In this document: positions 41,551-51,294 of the stretch, piece by piece
Layout: each line of letters begins with the position of its first letter
Numbering within the stretch: the first letter of the stretch is position 1
Source: an uncultured Muribaculaceae bacterium
Lineage (GTDB): Bacteria > Bacteroidota > Bacteroidia > Bacteroidales > Muribaculaceae
DNA length: 51,343 nucleotides
Assembly: GCA_948788915.1 (NCBI GenBank)
Contig: CAQFOZ010000013.1
Coordinates: 1-51,343 of the forward strand
Direction of reading: 5' to 3'
Translations under genes and position numbers: made by a program
The notes under the pieces: generated by a model
The model's database searches: none
Told to the model about the DNA's origin: nothing
The model's input: the letters and a program-made list of their open reading frames with translations, nothing else

Positions 41551-42275
41551 TACTCCATAAATTTTTCGAGTTCCCGCAATGAAATACGGTTTTCATAAAT
41601 AGCCTTCCCTACAATCACTCTTGGCATACCGTCCCGTTCAAGTCGCTCGATATCGGCAACGGTTGAGATTCCACCTGACGCCGTTAATATTATCGCAGGA
41701 TATTCCTTCATCAATTGGCAATATAATTCAAAAGAGGGTCCCTGAAGCATTCCGTCGCAACAGATATCGGTGGCGATAACCTGAGTAAGGCCATCCGGGA
41801 GGAAACGGTCTATCAGATTGCCTATGGTAAAATCCGACTTCTCCTCCCAACCGTTTACAGCCACCCGTCCGTCACTGTCGGCATCAGCTCCCAGAACCAT
41901 ACGATCTGCGCCATAACGGTACAACCAGTATGAAAAAAGCTCCGGACGCTTGACAGCAAGACTTCCTACGACAAGATATCTTGCCCCCGCATTGAGAGAA
42001 TCATCAAGTGCCTGCTGAGACTTCAGTCCGCCTCCCCACTCTATGTTTGCGCCATCAACCAAAGCCATTCGCTCCAGAACGTGCAGATTGCAGGGAGACG
42101 ATTGTCTTGCACCGTCAAGATCCACAGTATGAATGCGACAAAATCCGGAATCCACATAACGCTTCACCATATCGACCGGATCGGCATCATATCGCTTCAC
42201 ACTGCCATAATCCCCTTTGGTGAGACGCACACATTTACCATCTATAATATCAATCGCCGGTAATATCTCAATCAT
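41550..42275 (-). CDS. hisA: ProFAR isomerase
   Basis: The 241-residue barrel enzyme isomerises ProFAR to PRFAR. The catalytic Asp9 is in 'EILPAIDIIDGKCVRL', and the phosphate loops GGGLKS and GGIST are present. It overlaps the hisH stop as ATGA and is paralogous to hisF as usual. There are no anomalies. Confidence 0.97.
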   Translation of the reverse strand: MIEILPAIDIIDGKCVRLTKGDYGSVKRYDADPVDMVKRYVDSGFCRIHTVDLDGARQSSPCNLHVLERMALVDGANIEWGGGLKSQQALDDSLNAGARYLVVGSLAVKRPELFSYWLYRYGADRMVLGADADSDGRVAVNGWEEKSDFTIGNLIDRFLPDGLTQVIATDICCDGMLQGPSFELYCQLMKEYPAIILTASGGISTVADIERLERDGMPRVIVGKAIYENRISLRELEKFME

Positions 42276-42865
42276 AATGACAAAAAGTTATTTAGAAGTT
42301 TCTCCCCCGCTTTCCCGCTTTTCTCGGGATGGAACTGCACCCCATAGAAATTCTCATATCTCAGAGCGGCGCTGAACATTGTGAATCCAGATCCAAACCG
42401 GCATGTCGCAGCTGTGTCATAACACAAGGGTGCATAATAGGAATGCACGAAATAAAACATCTCACCTTCGCGAATATCTTTGAAAAGCTTTGATTCAAGA
42501 TTATTCAGTGAGTCCCATCCCATGTGAGGCACCTTCTCTCCGGGGCCGGGTTCAAAACGTTTTACACGGCAATCAAATATGTCAAGACATGAGACATCTC
42601 CCTCTTCTGACGACGAACACATTATCTGCATCCCTGCACATATACCCAACACCGGATGCCTGAGATTTCTGATAGTATCCGCCAGACCACGTTTCCTGAG
42701 AGCTTCCACCACATGTGCAGCGTGTCCCACTCCGGGAAGAATCACATGCGAGGCTGAAACAATCTCCTTTGGATCCGAGGTCAGCTTCCACTCTGCGCCA
42801 AGGCGATTGAGTGCATTGGTCACCGAGCATATGTTTCCTGCGTCATAATCTATAATTGCTATCAT
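42272..42865 (-). CDS. hisH: Imidazole glycerol phosphate synthase glutaminase subunit
   Basis: The 197-residue class I glutamine amidotransferase has the nucleophile Cys76 in LGICAGMQ and the His-Glu pair in 'GVQFHPEKSG' near the C-terminus. It produces ammonia for HisF. It overlaps hisB by four bases and hisA by four bases, so the three are translated in step. Confidence 0.97.
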   Translation of the reverse strand: MIAIIDYDAGNICSVTNALNRLGAEWKLTSDPKEIVSASHVILPGVGHAAHVVEALRKRGLADTIRNLRHPVLGICAGMQIMCSSSEEGDVSCLDIFDCRVKRFEPGPGEKVPHMGWDSLNNLESKLFKDIREGEMFYFVHSYYAPLCYDTAATCRFGSGFTMFSAALRYENFYGVQFHPEKSGKAGEKLLNNFLSL

Positions 42866-43929
42866 AATATTCCTTTTGAAGAGGGTGTCGCATTACTGAA
42901 AATGTCCCGGTTCTTGGCGGCCTTCAAACTGCGCGCGAAAGCCTTGAATACCCCCTCGATTATATGATGGTTGTTCTCCCCACTTGCCTCGACATGCAGG
43001 TTGGCTCCCATATTAAAGGCGAGTGTATGGAAAAAATGTTTATACATTTCTGTCGGTGTATCACCCACATATTCACGTGTAAACGGCACATCCCACTCAA
43101 ATGAGAAGCGTCCCCCGAGATCAAGAAGCACCATCGCACGGCTTTCATCCATAGGCAACGCAAAACCATAACGCTCTATACCATGCTTCTTTCCTAACGC
43201 CTGCAGCAGAGCCTGTCCTAACGCTATGGCAACATCCTCCATTGTGTGATGCTCGTCCACTTCAAGATCTCCATTGCACTCGATATGCAGGGATAAATCA
43301 CCATGATGTGGAAGTTGAGAAAGCATGTGGTCAAAAAATTTCAGACCTGTGTTTATCTCGCAAATTCCTTTCCTGTCAAGGTCCAGGGCAACTCGGATTT
43401 GAGTTTCCGCTGTGTCGCGCACAACCTCAGCACGACGTTCCTTGCCAAGTATCACACGCAATACATCTTCCCAACCCGGGGTCTCGTCACTTCCGAGGCG
43501 AATCCCTTTAGCTCCGAGGTTCGAGGCAAGTTGCAGATCCGTCTCACGGTCTCCGATCACATACGAGCCTGGCAAATCATACGATCCGTCCATATAAGCC
43601 GTGAGCATCGCTGTACCGGGCTTGCGCGTCGGAAGATTGTCCGACGGGAAGGAACGGTCTATCAGCTGGTCTGCGAAAACAACGCCCTCTCCTTCAAGAG
43701 TTCGAAGCATTTTGTTGTGTGCCGGCCAGAATGTATCTTCCGAGAACGACGCAGTTCCAAGGCCATCCTGATTCGACACCATCACCAGTTCCCAACCTTT
43801 TTTTGCCAACGAGGATAGAGCGGAAATTGCCCCCGGCACAAATTCAAGTTTCTCAAGTGAATCTATCTGCTCGTCATCCGGCTCACGTATGATTGTTCCG
43901 TCTCTGTCAATAAAAAGAGCACGTTTCAT
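42862..43929 (-). CDS. hisB: Bifunctional histidinol-phosphatase / imidazoleglycerol-phosphate dehydratase
   Basis: The fused enzyme has an N-terminal HAD phosphatase (FIDRDGT, Asp8 and Asp10 from the preferred start) and a C-terminal dehydratase (about 165-355) with the metal-binding His cluster 'VDEHHTMEDV'. I chose the ATG overlapping the hisC stop as ATGA (MKRALFIDRDG); an ATG two codons upstream is possible. The fusion is regular in Bacteroidetes and enterobacteria. Confidence 0.96.
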   Translation of the reverse strand: MKRALFIDRDGTIIREPDDEQIDSLEKLEFVPGAISALSSLAKKGWELVMVSNQDGLGTASFSEDTFWPAHNKMLRTLEGEGVVFADQLIDRSFPSDNLPTRKPGTAMLTAYMDGSYDLPGSYVIGDRETDLQLASNLGAKGIRLGSDETPGWEDVLRVILGKERRAEVVRDTAETQIRVALDLDRKGICEINTGLKFFDHMLSQLPHHGDLSLHIECNGDLEVDEHHTMEDVAIALGQALLQALGKKHGIERYGFALPMDESRAMVLLDLGGRFSFEWDVPFTREYVGDTPTEMYKHFFHTLAFNMGANLHVEASGENNHHIIEGVFKAFARSLKAAKNRDIFSNATPSSKGIL

Positions 43930-44975
43930 TTCCATTCATCCATTAACTTTAGTAACAAATCATTCTGTTCCGGTGTACCTACCGTAATGCGCAGACACCC
44001 TTTGCAACCTGGCACTCGGTTCCGGTTTCGGACCAGGGCGCCTCCTTTCAGCAACATATCGTAGACCGTATCGGGGTCATCAAATTCAACCAAAAGAAAA
44101 TTGGCATCAGACGGATAAACGCGTTTTACCCCGGCTTTTAAAGGAAGTGCCACTTCAAGACGCTTACGCTCACTTATAAGGAGGTCTACAACAGCTGAAA
44201 TATCCGGAGTCTCACGCAATCTTCGTATCACATCCATCTGCGTCGGGCCATTTACATTATATGGATATTTCGTCATAGCCATTGCCTGTGCCACGACAGG
44301 ATGCGAGAATGCCATTCCAAGACGGAGAGATGCCATACCACGCGCCTTGGAAAGAGTACGAAGTACTACAACATTCGGAAACTTTTCAATAAATGGCAGC
44401 ATACTTCCCTTCTCGGAGAAATCCACATAAGCCTCGTCAATTACAAGCATCCCGGACACCTTTTCAGCGAGGCGGGAAAGTTCAGTAACAGAGTATGCGT
44501 TCCCTGTCGGATTGTTGGGAGAGCACACCCATGTCAGTTTCGTATTCGAATCAGCCGCAGACACAAGTGCATCCACAGGCAGAGAGAAGTTCTCGCCAAG
44601 GGGAACAGGTCTAACCTCCACGTCATTTATAGCCGCAGACACTTCATATACTCCATATGTAGGTGAGATAGTAACGATATTGTCTTTCCCCGGAACACAG
44701 AAAACACGCATCAGCAGATCTATAGCCTCATCGGAACCTGCGCCTCCTATGAAAATAGTGTCTACAGGCGTTCCGAAAAGTTCGGACACAACCTTCTTCA
44801 ATTCTTTCTGATGCGGATCCGGATACCGGTTCACTCCATTATCGAAAGGATTCTCGTTTGCATCAAGCCATGCAGTGATGCCTTCTCCGGAAAACTCATC
44901 GCGGGCTGTGGAATAAGGTACCAAAGCACGGATATTAGGGCGCATCAATGCGGTAGGATCAAATATATCGGTCAT
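43926..44975 (-). CDS. hisC: Histidinol-phosphate aminotransferase
   Basis: The 349-residue fold type I aminotransferase has PLP-binding Lys210 (RTLSKARG), Asp180 (VIDEAYVDF) and Asn155 (SPNNPTGN). It converts imidazole-acetol phosphate to histidinol phosphate. The start overlaps the hisD stop by 17 bases; a later ATG (MRPNIRALVPY) cannot be excluded. The operon context makes it histidine-specific. Confidence 0.95.
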   Translation of the reverse strand: MTDIFDPTALMRPNIRALVPYSTARDEFSGEGITAWLDANENPFDNGVNRYPDPHQKELKKVVSELFGTPVDTIFIGGAGSDEAIDLLMRVFCVPGKDNIVTISPTYGVYEVSAAINDVEVRPVPLGENFSLPVDALVSAADSNTKLTWVCSPNNPTGNAYSVTELSRLAEKVSGMLVIDEAYVDFSEKGSMLPFIEKFPNVVVLRTLSKARGMASLRLGMAFSHPVVAQAMAMTKYPYNVNGPTQMDVIRRLRETPDISAVVDLLISERKRLEVALPLKAGVKRVYPSDANFLLVEFDDPDTVYDMLLKGGALVRNRNRVPGCKGCLRITVGTPEQNDLLLKLMDEWK

Positions 44976-46248
44976 TTTCTGTTCGTATTGTCACGGCAAG
45001 AGCGTGGGCATCAAGACCCTCGGCCCGAGCCATTGTTGTTATTACAGGAGCGAGAGAAGCAAGTCCGCTGCGGGTCAGAGTCTGATACGTGACACGACGC
45101 ATGAAACTGTCGGTGTTGACTCCGCTCAATGCCACAGCCCACCCTCCGGTGGGCAATGTATGGTTTGTCCCTGATGCATAATCCCCGGCACTTTCCGGAG
45201 CATAATCCCCGACGAAAACGCTTCCCGCTTCTGTGGTAAAACGGGCAACATCTTGTGCGTTTTCAGTCGATATTATCAGGTGTTCCGGAGCGTACCTATT
45301 GGCGGCATCTACCATTGCCTCAATATCCGGCAGTACTATTATATGACTTTTGGCAAGGGAATTCTCAATACATTCGGCCCGGTGCAGCTGTTTACTCAGA
45401 TGCTCCACATTATCCTTCACTTTACGGGCAAATTCCTCCGAGAGACATAAGAGCACAGACTGACTGTCAGGGCCGTGTTCTGCCTGTGAAAGAAGATCTG
45501 CAGCCACATAGGCCGGATTTGCGCGGTCATCCGCAATAACCATAACCTCACTTGGACCGGCAGGCATATCAATTGCGGTAGTAATGGAAACAAGCTGTTT
45601 GGCTTTCGTCACATAGCGGTTTCCGGGTCCGAAGATCTTATTTACGCGTGGAACCGTTTCAGTGCCATAAGCCATTGCGGCGATAGCCTGTGCGCCTCCT
45701 ATTGCAAAGACCCTGTCTACTTTGCAAAGGGCAGCTGCGGCAAGTATCTCGTCTGCTATATGCCCTCCCGGTCCTGCCGGTGTACAAAGGACAATCTCCC
45801 GGCATCCGGCAAGACGCGCAGGAACAGCAAGCATGAGCACGGTAGAGAAAAGCGGTGCACGTCCGCCCGGTATATATAAACCTACTTTAGGAATCGGCAC
45901 CTGGCGCTGTACACAGGTGACTCCCGGAAGCGTCTCAACCTCTATGGGATCGACAAGCTGGGCACGGTGGAACGCCTCTATATTGGAAACCGCTGCACGC
46001 ATCGCGTCAAGAACTTCTCTGTCCACCTTCTCAAGAGATTCCTTCAGTCGCGACGGATCCACCTCAATATTGTCCAGATCCGCTTTATCAAACAGCATGG
46101 CAAACTTGCGTAACGCCTCATCGCCATTTGTTCTCACCTCATTTATTATTCCCCGTACTCTTTCCTCCAACTCTATATCATCAAGTGGGATATTGCGTTC
46201 AAAGAGCTGCCGGAGCTGACCGTCACCGGGATTTATGGTAATATCCAT
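44959..46248 (-). CDS. hisD: Histidinol dehydrogenase
   Basis: The 429-residue zinc enzyme performs the last two oxidations to histidine. The zinc and substrate motif 'LLSQAEHGPDSQSVLL' and the NAD-binding 'AGPSEVMVIAD' loop are present, as is the C-terminal 'SGTNHTLPTGG'. It lies 11 bases after hisG. Length and motifs are standard. Confidence 0.97.
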   Translation of the reverse strand: MDITINPGDGQLRQLFERNIPLDDIELEERVRGIINEVRTNGDEALRKFAMLFDKADLDNIEVDPSRLKESLEKVDREVLDAMRAAVSNIEAFHRAQLVDPIEVETLPGVTCVQRQVPIPKVGLYIPGGRAPLFSTVLMLAVPARLAGCREIVLCTPAGPGGHIADEILAAAALCKVDRVFAIGGAQAIAAMAYGTETVPRVNKIFGPGNRYVTKAKQLVSITTAIDMPAGPSEVMVIADDRANPAYVAADLLSQAEHGPDSQSVLLCLSEEFARKVKDNVEHLSKQLHRAECIENSLAKSHIIVLPDIEAMVDAANRYAPEHLIISTENAQDVARFTTEAGSVFVGDYAPESAGDYASGTNHTLPTGGWAVALSGVNTDSFMRRVTYQTLTRSGLASLAPVITTMARAEGLDAHALAVTIRTENDRYI

Positions 46249-46259
46249 ATTACATTCCT

Positions 46260-47114
46260 TTAATTGATAAGATTGTCAAGCTGGAGCACCAGAATATCCT
46301 CTGCGCCCAGACGTTTGAGTGCCTTTATCTTATTCCACAACTCATCTTCGGCAATCACCGCATGCATCGACACCCATCCTTTCTCGGCAAGCGGCAACAC
46401 TGTTGGACTCTTCATTCCCGGAAGCAAAGCCACGGCTTCCGGAAGTGCGGCCTCCGGAAGATTCAACAGCACGTATTTCATTCCCTTGCTTGAGAGTATC
46501 GAGTCGAAACGGAAAATAATATCGGATAGAATCTCCTTTTTCTCTGAGTCAAGATTGGGGTTGGCAATCATCACGGCTTGCGAGGCAAACACCTGTTCCA
46601 CCTCTTTAAGGCCATTCTGAATCAATGTTCCACCCGAAGACACTATATCAAAAATAGCATCTGCCATACCTACTGCCGGGGCAATCTCCACGGAGCCTGC
46701 TATTTTATGAATTTCTGCCTCAACCCCCTTCTCTTCAAGAAATTTACTCAGTATTACCGGATAACTTGTAGCAATGCGCTTATTGCGGCACCACTCCACT
46801 CCATCATAATTCTCCGCTTTCGGGACGGCAATTGATATGCGGCAGGCACCGAATCCGAGATTCTTGACAACCTCGACAGTTTCTCCCGATTCCGCAACTT
46901 CATTAAGACCTACAATCCCGACATCAGCCACTCCCATGGCCACCGCCTGAGGAATATCGTCATCACGCAAAAACAGAAGATCTACCGGTAATCCCTCCGC
47001 GCGTGCAAGCAATTTTCTGGAATTCGATCCGGAAGCGGATATTCCGGCATCTGCCAACAGCGACATACTCTTCTCGTTGAGACGCCCCTTGGCCTGAATT
47101 GCAATACGTAACAT
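46260..47114 (-). CDS. hisG: ATP phosphoribosyltransferase, long form
   Basis: The 284-residue committed enzyme of histidine synthesis is of the long type, with a C-terminal regulatory domain (about 210-284) that typically binds histidine for feedback inhibition. The catalytic part has 'GVADVGIVGLNEVAESGE' and the phosphoribosyl-binding loop 'DIVSSGGTLIQNGL'. It needs no HisZ. As the first gene of the operon it has a -7 box about 66 bases upstream. No histidine-rich leader peptide was found, so attenuation of the enterobacterial type is unlikely. Confidence 0.96.
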   Translation of the reverse strand: MLRIAIQAKGRLNEKSMSLLADAGISASGSNSRKLLARAEGLPVDLLFLRDDDIPQAVAMGVADVGIVGLNEVAESGETVEVVKNLGFGACRISIAVPKAENYDGVEWCRNKRIATSYPVILSKFLEEKGVEAEIHKIAGSVEIAPAVGMADAIFDIVSSGGTLIQNGLKEVEQVFASQAVMIANPNLDSEKKEILSDIIFRFDSILSSKGMKYVLLNLPEAALPEAVALLPGMKSPTVLPLAEKGWVSMHAVIAEDELWNKIKALKRLGAEDILVLQLDNLIN

Positions 47115-47179
47115 CAGTTATATTAATTCAATTTGTTTTACCATTCATTTCAACCTCTTTCGGGCATGCAATAAAGTTG

Positions 47180-47187
47180 CAAATTTA
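47180..47187 (-). promoter_or_regulatory. -7 box of the histidine operon
   Basis: The minus strand reads TAAATTTG, matching TAnnTTTG, with a predicted leader of about 60 bases. No TTTG was found at the -33 distance. A short copy of the AAACAGTTTCTC motif lies about 13 bases further upstream. Confidence 0.5.
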
Positions 47188-47356
47188 GCTATTTTAATTG
47201 AGAAACTGTTTAAAATCGCGGTTAATTTGAGACCTCAGAGCAAACAAAAACGATAAACACACTCTTATTGGCACTTATATTTTCACTATCGGAAACTTTT
47301 TACTAATTTCACGCTTTGAAAAAAATTAGTACCCAACAGGTAATTTGCAGCTATTG

Positions 47357-48667
47357 ATGAAGGTAATGAAATTTGGCGGCACATCGGTAGGAAGTGCCGA
47401 AAGAATGAAAAATGTGGTCAATCTTGTGACCCGCGAGGGTAATACCCTGGTTGTGCTAAGCGCTATGTCCGGCACTACAAACTCACTTATAACCATAACT
47501 GACCGGATAAAAAACGCTGAGACAGCCGAGGCTCTAAGACTCATCAACGAACTTGAGAACAAATATGTCAATACCGTAAGGGAATTACTTGCGAAAGAGG
47601 AGTATATCAAACAAGGACTGACAGTAATATCAGATATATTCGGCAGACTGCGGGAATATACAGGCGTTCCTATCGGTTTGAAACAGGAAAAAGAGATCGT
47701 TGCTTTCGGAGAAAAACTCTCTACGCGACTTGTCGCGCTCTATATGCAGGAAACCGGTCTTAATTCCGTGCTTCTGGACGCAACAGAATTCATGAAAATC
47801 AGAGAGGACGGGGAACCGGATTCCGATTACATCAAAAACAAAATCACAGAAACACTTGCCGCCAATAAAGGATATGACATCTATCTGACACAAGGATTCA
47901 TCTGCCGAAACCACCTCGGAGAAATCGACAATCTGCAACGGGGTGGCAGTGACTATACCGCATCTTTACTCGGTGCGGCAATAGCCGCAGAGGAGATTCA
48001 GATCTGGACGGACATAGACGGGATGCATAATAATGACCCCCGTTTTGTTGAAAACACTTCTCCTGTGCATGAACTTCATTTCGAAGAGGCCGCGGAGCTT
48101 GCTTATTTCGGAGCCAAAATTTTGCATCCCACATGTGTGCAACCCGCAAAATCCGCAAATATACCCGTGCGTCTTCTCAATACAATGCAACCGGACGCTA
48201 ACGGTACGGTAATCTACAACGCTAAACCCACACATACAATAAAGGCTATAGCGGCTAAAGACAACATCACTGCCATCAAAATCAAAAGTAGCCGAATGCT
48301 CCTTGCATATGGCTTCTTAAGAAAGGTATTCGAAATATTTGAAAAGCATCATACATCCATTGACATGATCACGACTTCGGAGGTCGGAGTATCGGTCACA
48401 ATTGATAACGAATGTAATATTGACGCCATTCTATCTGAGCTGTCAGAGTTTGGATCGGTAACCGTAGACCGTGACATGGTCATAATTTGTGTTGTCGGAG
48501 ACCTCGAATGGCAAAACCGTGGGTTTGAAGCGAAAGTTGTAGACGCCCTCCGCGATGTGCCTGTACGCATGATATCATACGGAGGCAGCAACTATAATAT
48601 TTCAGTACTTGTAAAAAAAGAGGACAAGGTGCGCTCTCTTCGCCAATTAAGCAAACACCTGTTTTAA
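47357..48667 (+). CDS. lysC: Aspartate kinase
   Basis: The 436-residue monofunctional aspartokinase opens the aspartate family pathway. It starts with MKVMKFGGTSVGSA, and the kinase domain runs to about residue 280. Two ACT domains (about 300-436) should mediate feedback by lysine or threonine, a family property. The ATG was chosen over an earlier TTG in frame, because conserved residues begin here. lysA follows 16 bases downstream, so lysine synthesis is the likely main output. No lysine riboswitch-like structure was seen in the leader. Confidence 0.95.
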   Translation: MKVMKFGGTSVGSAERMKNVVNLVTREGNTLVVLSAMSGTTNSLITITDRIKNAETAEALRLINELENKYVNTVRELLAKEEYIKQGLTVISDIFGRLREYTGVPIGLKQEKEIVAFGEKLSTRLVALYMQETGLNSVLLDATEFMKIREDGEPDSDYIKNKITETLAANKGYDIYLTQGFICRNHLGEIDNLQRGGSDYTASLLGAAIAAEEIQIWTDIDGMHNNDPRFVENTSPVHELHFEEAAELAYFGAKILHPTCVQPAKSANIPVRLLNTMQPDANGTVIYNAKPTHTIKAIAAKDNITAIKIKSSRMLLAYGFLRKVFEIFEKHHTSIDMITTSEVGVSVTIDNECNIDAILSELSEFGSVTVDRDMVIICVVGDLEWQNRGFEAKVVDALRDVPVRMISYGGSNYNISVLVKKEDKVRSLRQLSKHLF

Positions 48668-48683
48668 CCATCCGAATTCTACA

Positions 48684-49829
48684 ATGTCAAAAACAATATT
48701 TCCAATATCCCTCTTCGAACAAGAGGAAACACCCTTTTATTATTACGATCTCAATCTGCTAAAAAACACCATTGAGGCTATCCGCAAAGCCTCGGATTAT
48801 CCGGGCTTCATGGTTCATTATGCCTTAAAAGCCAACACCAATCCCGAACTACTGAAGATAATAGCATCCAGCGGACTGGGAGCCGATACTGTATCAAAGG
48901 GTGAAATCAAAACTGCCCTGGCAGCGGGGTTCGCAGCAGATAAAATAGTATTTGCAGGTGTCGGGAAGACCGATGCCGAAATAAAACTCGCAATCGAAAG
49001 CGGAATAGGCTGTCTTAATGTGGAGTCCTTTCCGGAACTGAACGCAATCCGGGAAATTGCCGCCGGGCTCGGCCGGACTGCAAAAGTGGCAATCCGGGTA
49101 AATCCTGAGATTGACGCCCATACACACCACTATATAACCACCGGATTGGCGGAAAATAAATTCGGGACTCTCGCATGTGACCTTGAACCGATGCTACGTA
49201 CGATTCATGAATCTAAGGAGCTTGAATTTGTAGGGTTCCACTTCCACATAGGGAGCCAGATTACCACACCGGAGCCATTCCGGATCTTATGCGAACGAAT
49301 CAATAAGATGCAAGAAGAACTTGGTGATCTGGAAATACCTGTAATAAATGTCGGAGGCGGATTAGGGATTGATTACGATGATCCGGACAAAAATCCCATA
49401 CCTGATTTCAAAAGCTATTTTGGGACATTTGCCCGATACCTGAAGCTACGCCCCGGACAGGAACTGCATTTTGAACTCGGACGGGCCGTTGTGGCCCAAT
49501 GCGGATCGTTGATAAGCCGTGTCGTGTATGTAAAGGAGGGACATGTGAAACGATTTGTAATCCTCGATGCCGGCATGACAGACCTTATCCGTCCTGCCCT
49601 TTATCAGGCATACCACCGTATCGACAACCTTACTTCAGACTCCTGCAAAAGAGAAACATATGATGTTGTGGGGCCTATATGTGAATCATCTGACACTTTC
49701 GGAGAAAATATTCCGCTTCCCTTAACCAAACGGGGAGACCTTATAGCCATCCGTTCTGCCGGAGCGTACGGTGAAGTCATGGCCTCCTCCTATAACTGCC
49801 GCCCTCTTCCTCGCGCCATATCAAGATAG
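48684..49829 (+). CDS. lysA: Diaminopimelate decarboxylase
   Basis: The 381-residue PLP enzyme of the alanine racemase-like fold III group makes lysine from meso-diaminopimelate. PLP-binding Lys49 is in 'VHYALKANTN', the glycine loop is 'VGGGLGIDY', and the substrate Cys lies in GPICESSD. The C-terminal GAYGEVMASSYN is conserved. The pairing with lysC as a two-gene unit is typical of Bacteroidetes. The 3' end faces a convergent gene with 31 bases between and no clear terminator. Confidence 0.96.
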   Translation: MSKTIFPISLFEQEETPFYYYDLNLLKNTIEAIRKASDYPGFMVHYALKANTNPELLKIIASSGLGADTVSKGEIKTALAAGFAADKIVFAGVGKTDAEIKLAIESGIGCLNVESFPELNAIREIAAGLGRTAKVAIRVNPEIDAHTHHYITTGLAENKFGTLACDLEPMLRTIHESKELEFVGFHFHIGSQITTPEPFRILCERINKMQEELGDLEIPVINVGGGLGIDYDDPDKNPIPDFKSYFGTFARYLKLRPGQELHFELGRAVVAQCGSLISRVVYVKEGHVKRFVILDAGMTDLIRPALYQAYHRIDNLTSDSCKRETYDVVGPICESSDTFGENIPLPLTKRGDLIAIRSAGAYGEVMASSYNCRPLPRAISR

Positions 49830-49860
49830 CACGACAAAATTACATGTACGACTCTCTAAG

Positions 49861-50238
49861 TTATTCCATGGTTTCTCGGATTGCGGTGATCTCAGGATGC
49901 TCTTTCTGCAGTCGCTTGGGCAGCTTCTTGACAACCTCGGAATAACTGTGACGTATAAGACCCTTGATCATCTCTTCATGTAAATTCCCTCTGAGGCTTA
50001 GCTGATTCCAATATTTCTTGTTCCAATGCCAAGCGGGGGTAATATCGCAATATCGGTCACGAAGCTCCAAAGCATAATCCGGATCTGATTTTACAACAAA
50101 ATAATCTCCCGGCACCAACCCTAAACAAGCGAATATTTTGTCACAGACCCTAAACAACAGAATATCCTCTCCAAAGGCCATATCTTCTGTTACCATCGGC
50201 AGCGAAAGGCAATACTCACGTAATGATTCTATATCCAT
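49861..50238 (-). CDS. MmcQ/YjbR family protein
   Basis: The 125-residue protein has the YjbR fold signature: an N-terminal 'LREYCLSLPMVTEDMAFGED' and 'PAWHWNKKYWNQL' (68-80). The fold is CyaY-like and is predicted to bind DNA, but the biological role is unknown. It is a single gene convergent with lysA and divergent from the ZIP transporter gene. Length is typical. Confidence 0.9.
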   Translation of the reverse strand: MDIESLREYCLSLPMVTEDMAFGEDILLFRVCDKIFACLGLVPGDYFVVKSDPDYALELRDRYCDITPAWHWNKKYWNQLSLRGNLHEEMIKGLIRHSYSEVVKKLPKRLQKEHPEITAIRETME

Positions 50239-50326
50239 ACAACCAAATATTAACTACTCTCCAGCTAAAATACACTTTCTTATCGAATAGACAAAACATC
50301 TGATAGCTGACGTTTGTTTCCAAAAT

Positions 50327-51106
50327 ATGAACGCTTTATTGTTAGGAATATTACTGCCGTTTGTCGGCACTACACTTGGGGCAGCATGCGTTTTTCTTAT
50401 GAAAAAGAGCATCGCCCCTTTATTGCAGAAAACGCTCACCGGATTTGCAGCAGGCGTTATGGTAGCGGCCTCGGTATGGTCTCTGCTCATCCCCTCAATT
50501 GAAATGACAGGGAAAGAAGGTTTCGACAGCATTTTTCCGGCAATAGTTGGTTTCGCTGTCGGGATTACATTCCTATTGCTACTCGACAGTATTGTTCCGC
50601 ACCAACATATAGATACAAATCAAAGTGAAGGACCAAAATCCCACCTTTCCAAAACATCAAAGCTCGTTTTCGCAATAACACTGCATAACATTCCGGAGGG
50701 TATGGCCGTCGGTGTTACAATTGCCGGGGCATTGGAAAACAATTCATTCATTTCAATGACCGGTGCAATCGCCCTGTCCATAGGCATGGCAATACAGAAT
50801 TTTCCTGAGGGCGCAATAGTGTCTATGCCCTTACGCGGTGCCGGCAACTCAAGGACTAAATCATTTGTCATGGGAACATTAAGCGGAATTGTAGAGCCTA
50901 TAGGAGCGATTCTTACTATTATACTCGCCTCAATTATTGTTCCGATACTGCCCTACTTGCTGGCATTTGCGGCAGGAGCAATGATATATGTGGTAGTAGA
51001 GGAACTTATACCCGAAACCCAGAAAGGACACCATTCCAATATGGGTACAATAGGATTCTCTGTCGGATTTCTTCTGATGATGGTACTCGATGTTATTCTC
51101 GGATGA
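50327..51106 (+). CDS. ZIP-family divalent metal transporter (ZupT/GufA-like)
   Basis: The 259-residue inner-membrane protein with about eight helices has the two paired metal-site motifs of ZIP proteins, HNIPEG (120-125) and QNFPEG (157-162). The His-rich loop between helices is short (PHQHID, 91-96). The family imports zinc, iron or manganese. No metal-responsive operator was recognised. The start follows an AT-rich divergent spacer of 88 bases. Metal specificity cannot be read from the sequence. Confidence 0.9.
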   Translation: MNALLLGILLPFVGTTLGAACVFLMKKSIAPLLQKTLTGFAAGVMVAASVWSLLIPSIEMTGKEGFDSIFPAIVGFAVGITFLLLLDSIVPHQHIDTNQSEGPKSHLSKTSKLVFAITLHNIPEGMAVGVTIAGALENNSFISMTGAIALSIGMAIQNFPEGAIVSMPLRGAGNSRTKSFVMGTLSGIVEPIGAILTIILASIIVPILPYLLAFAAGAMIYVVVEELIPETQKGHHSNMGTIGFSVGFLLMMVLDVILG

Positions 51107-51294
51107 GATCTTTGCAGCTGAGATCTTTCAAGATTCAACAACGCGTAAGTTCAACAACGAAGCCTAGATTAAAGAACCCAGATTCAAGAACGAAGTGCAA
51201 AATAATAATTTTTGCAAAAATATTTTGCAGATTAAGAAAAACTTCATAACTTTGCATCCGCAAACGGGAGATAACTCCCCTACCGCACAAAGAT
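51107..51294. other. Spacer with short imperfect repeats before tRNA-Phe
   Basis: Short direct repeats are seen: GAGATCTTT twice within the first 30 bases, and TTCAACAACG twice, followed by the related TTCAAGAACGAAG. Similar purine-rich wording is common between Bacteroidales genes. The right part holds the tRNA promoter. No gene is seen. Confidence 0.5.
51224..51254 (+). promoter_or_regulatory. Perfect promoter of the tRNA-Phe gene
   Basis: TTTG (51224-51227), 19 bases, then TAACTTTG (51247-51254) match the Bacteroidetes consensus in full. The tRNA begins 40 bases after the -7 box. Confidence 0.8.

Noticed and set aside
47115..47356. Lysine riboswitch or histidine attenuator between hisG and lysC
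   Set aside because: No long paired leader and no histidine-rich peptide could be found. The only short frame reads MNGKTN and has no histidine.
51107..51200. Integration site (att) next to tRNA-Phe
   Set aside because: No integrase and no copy of the tRNA end are visible, and the tRNA is cut by the window edge; the short repeats look like ordinary intergenic wording.
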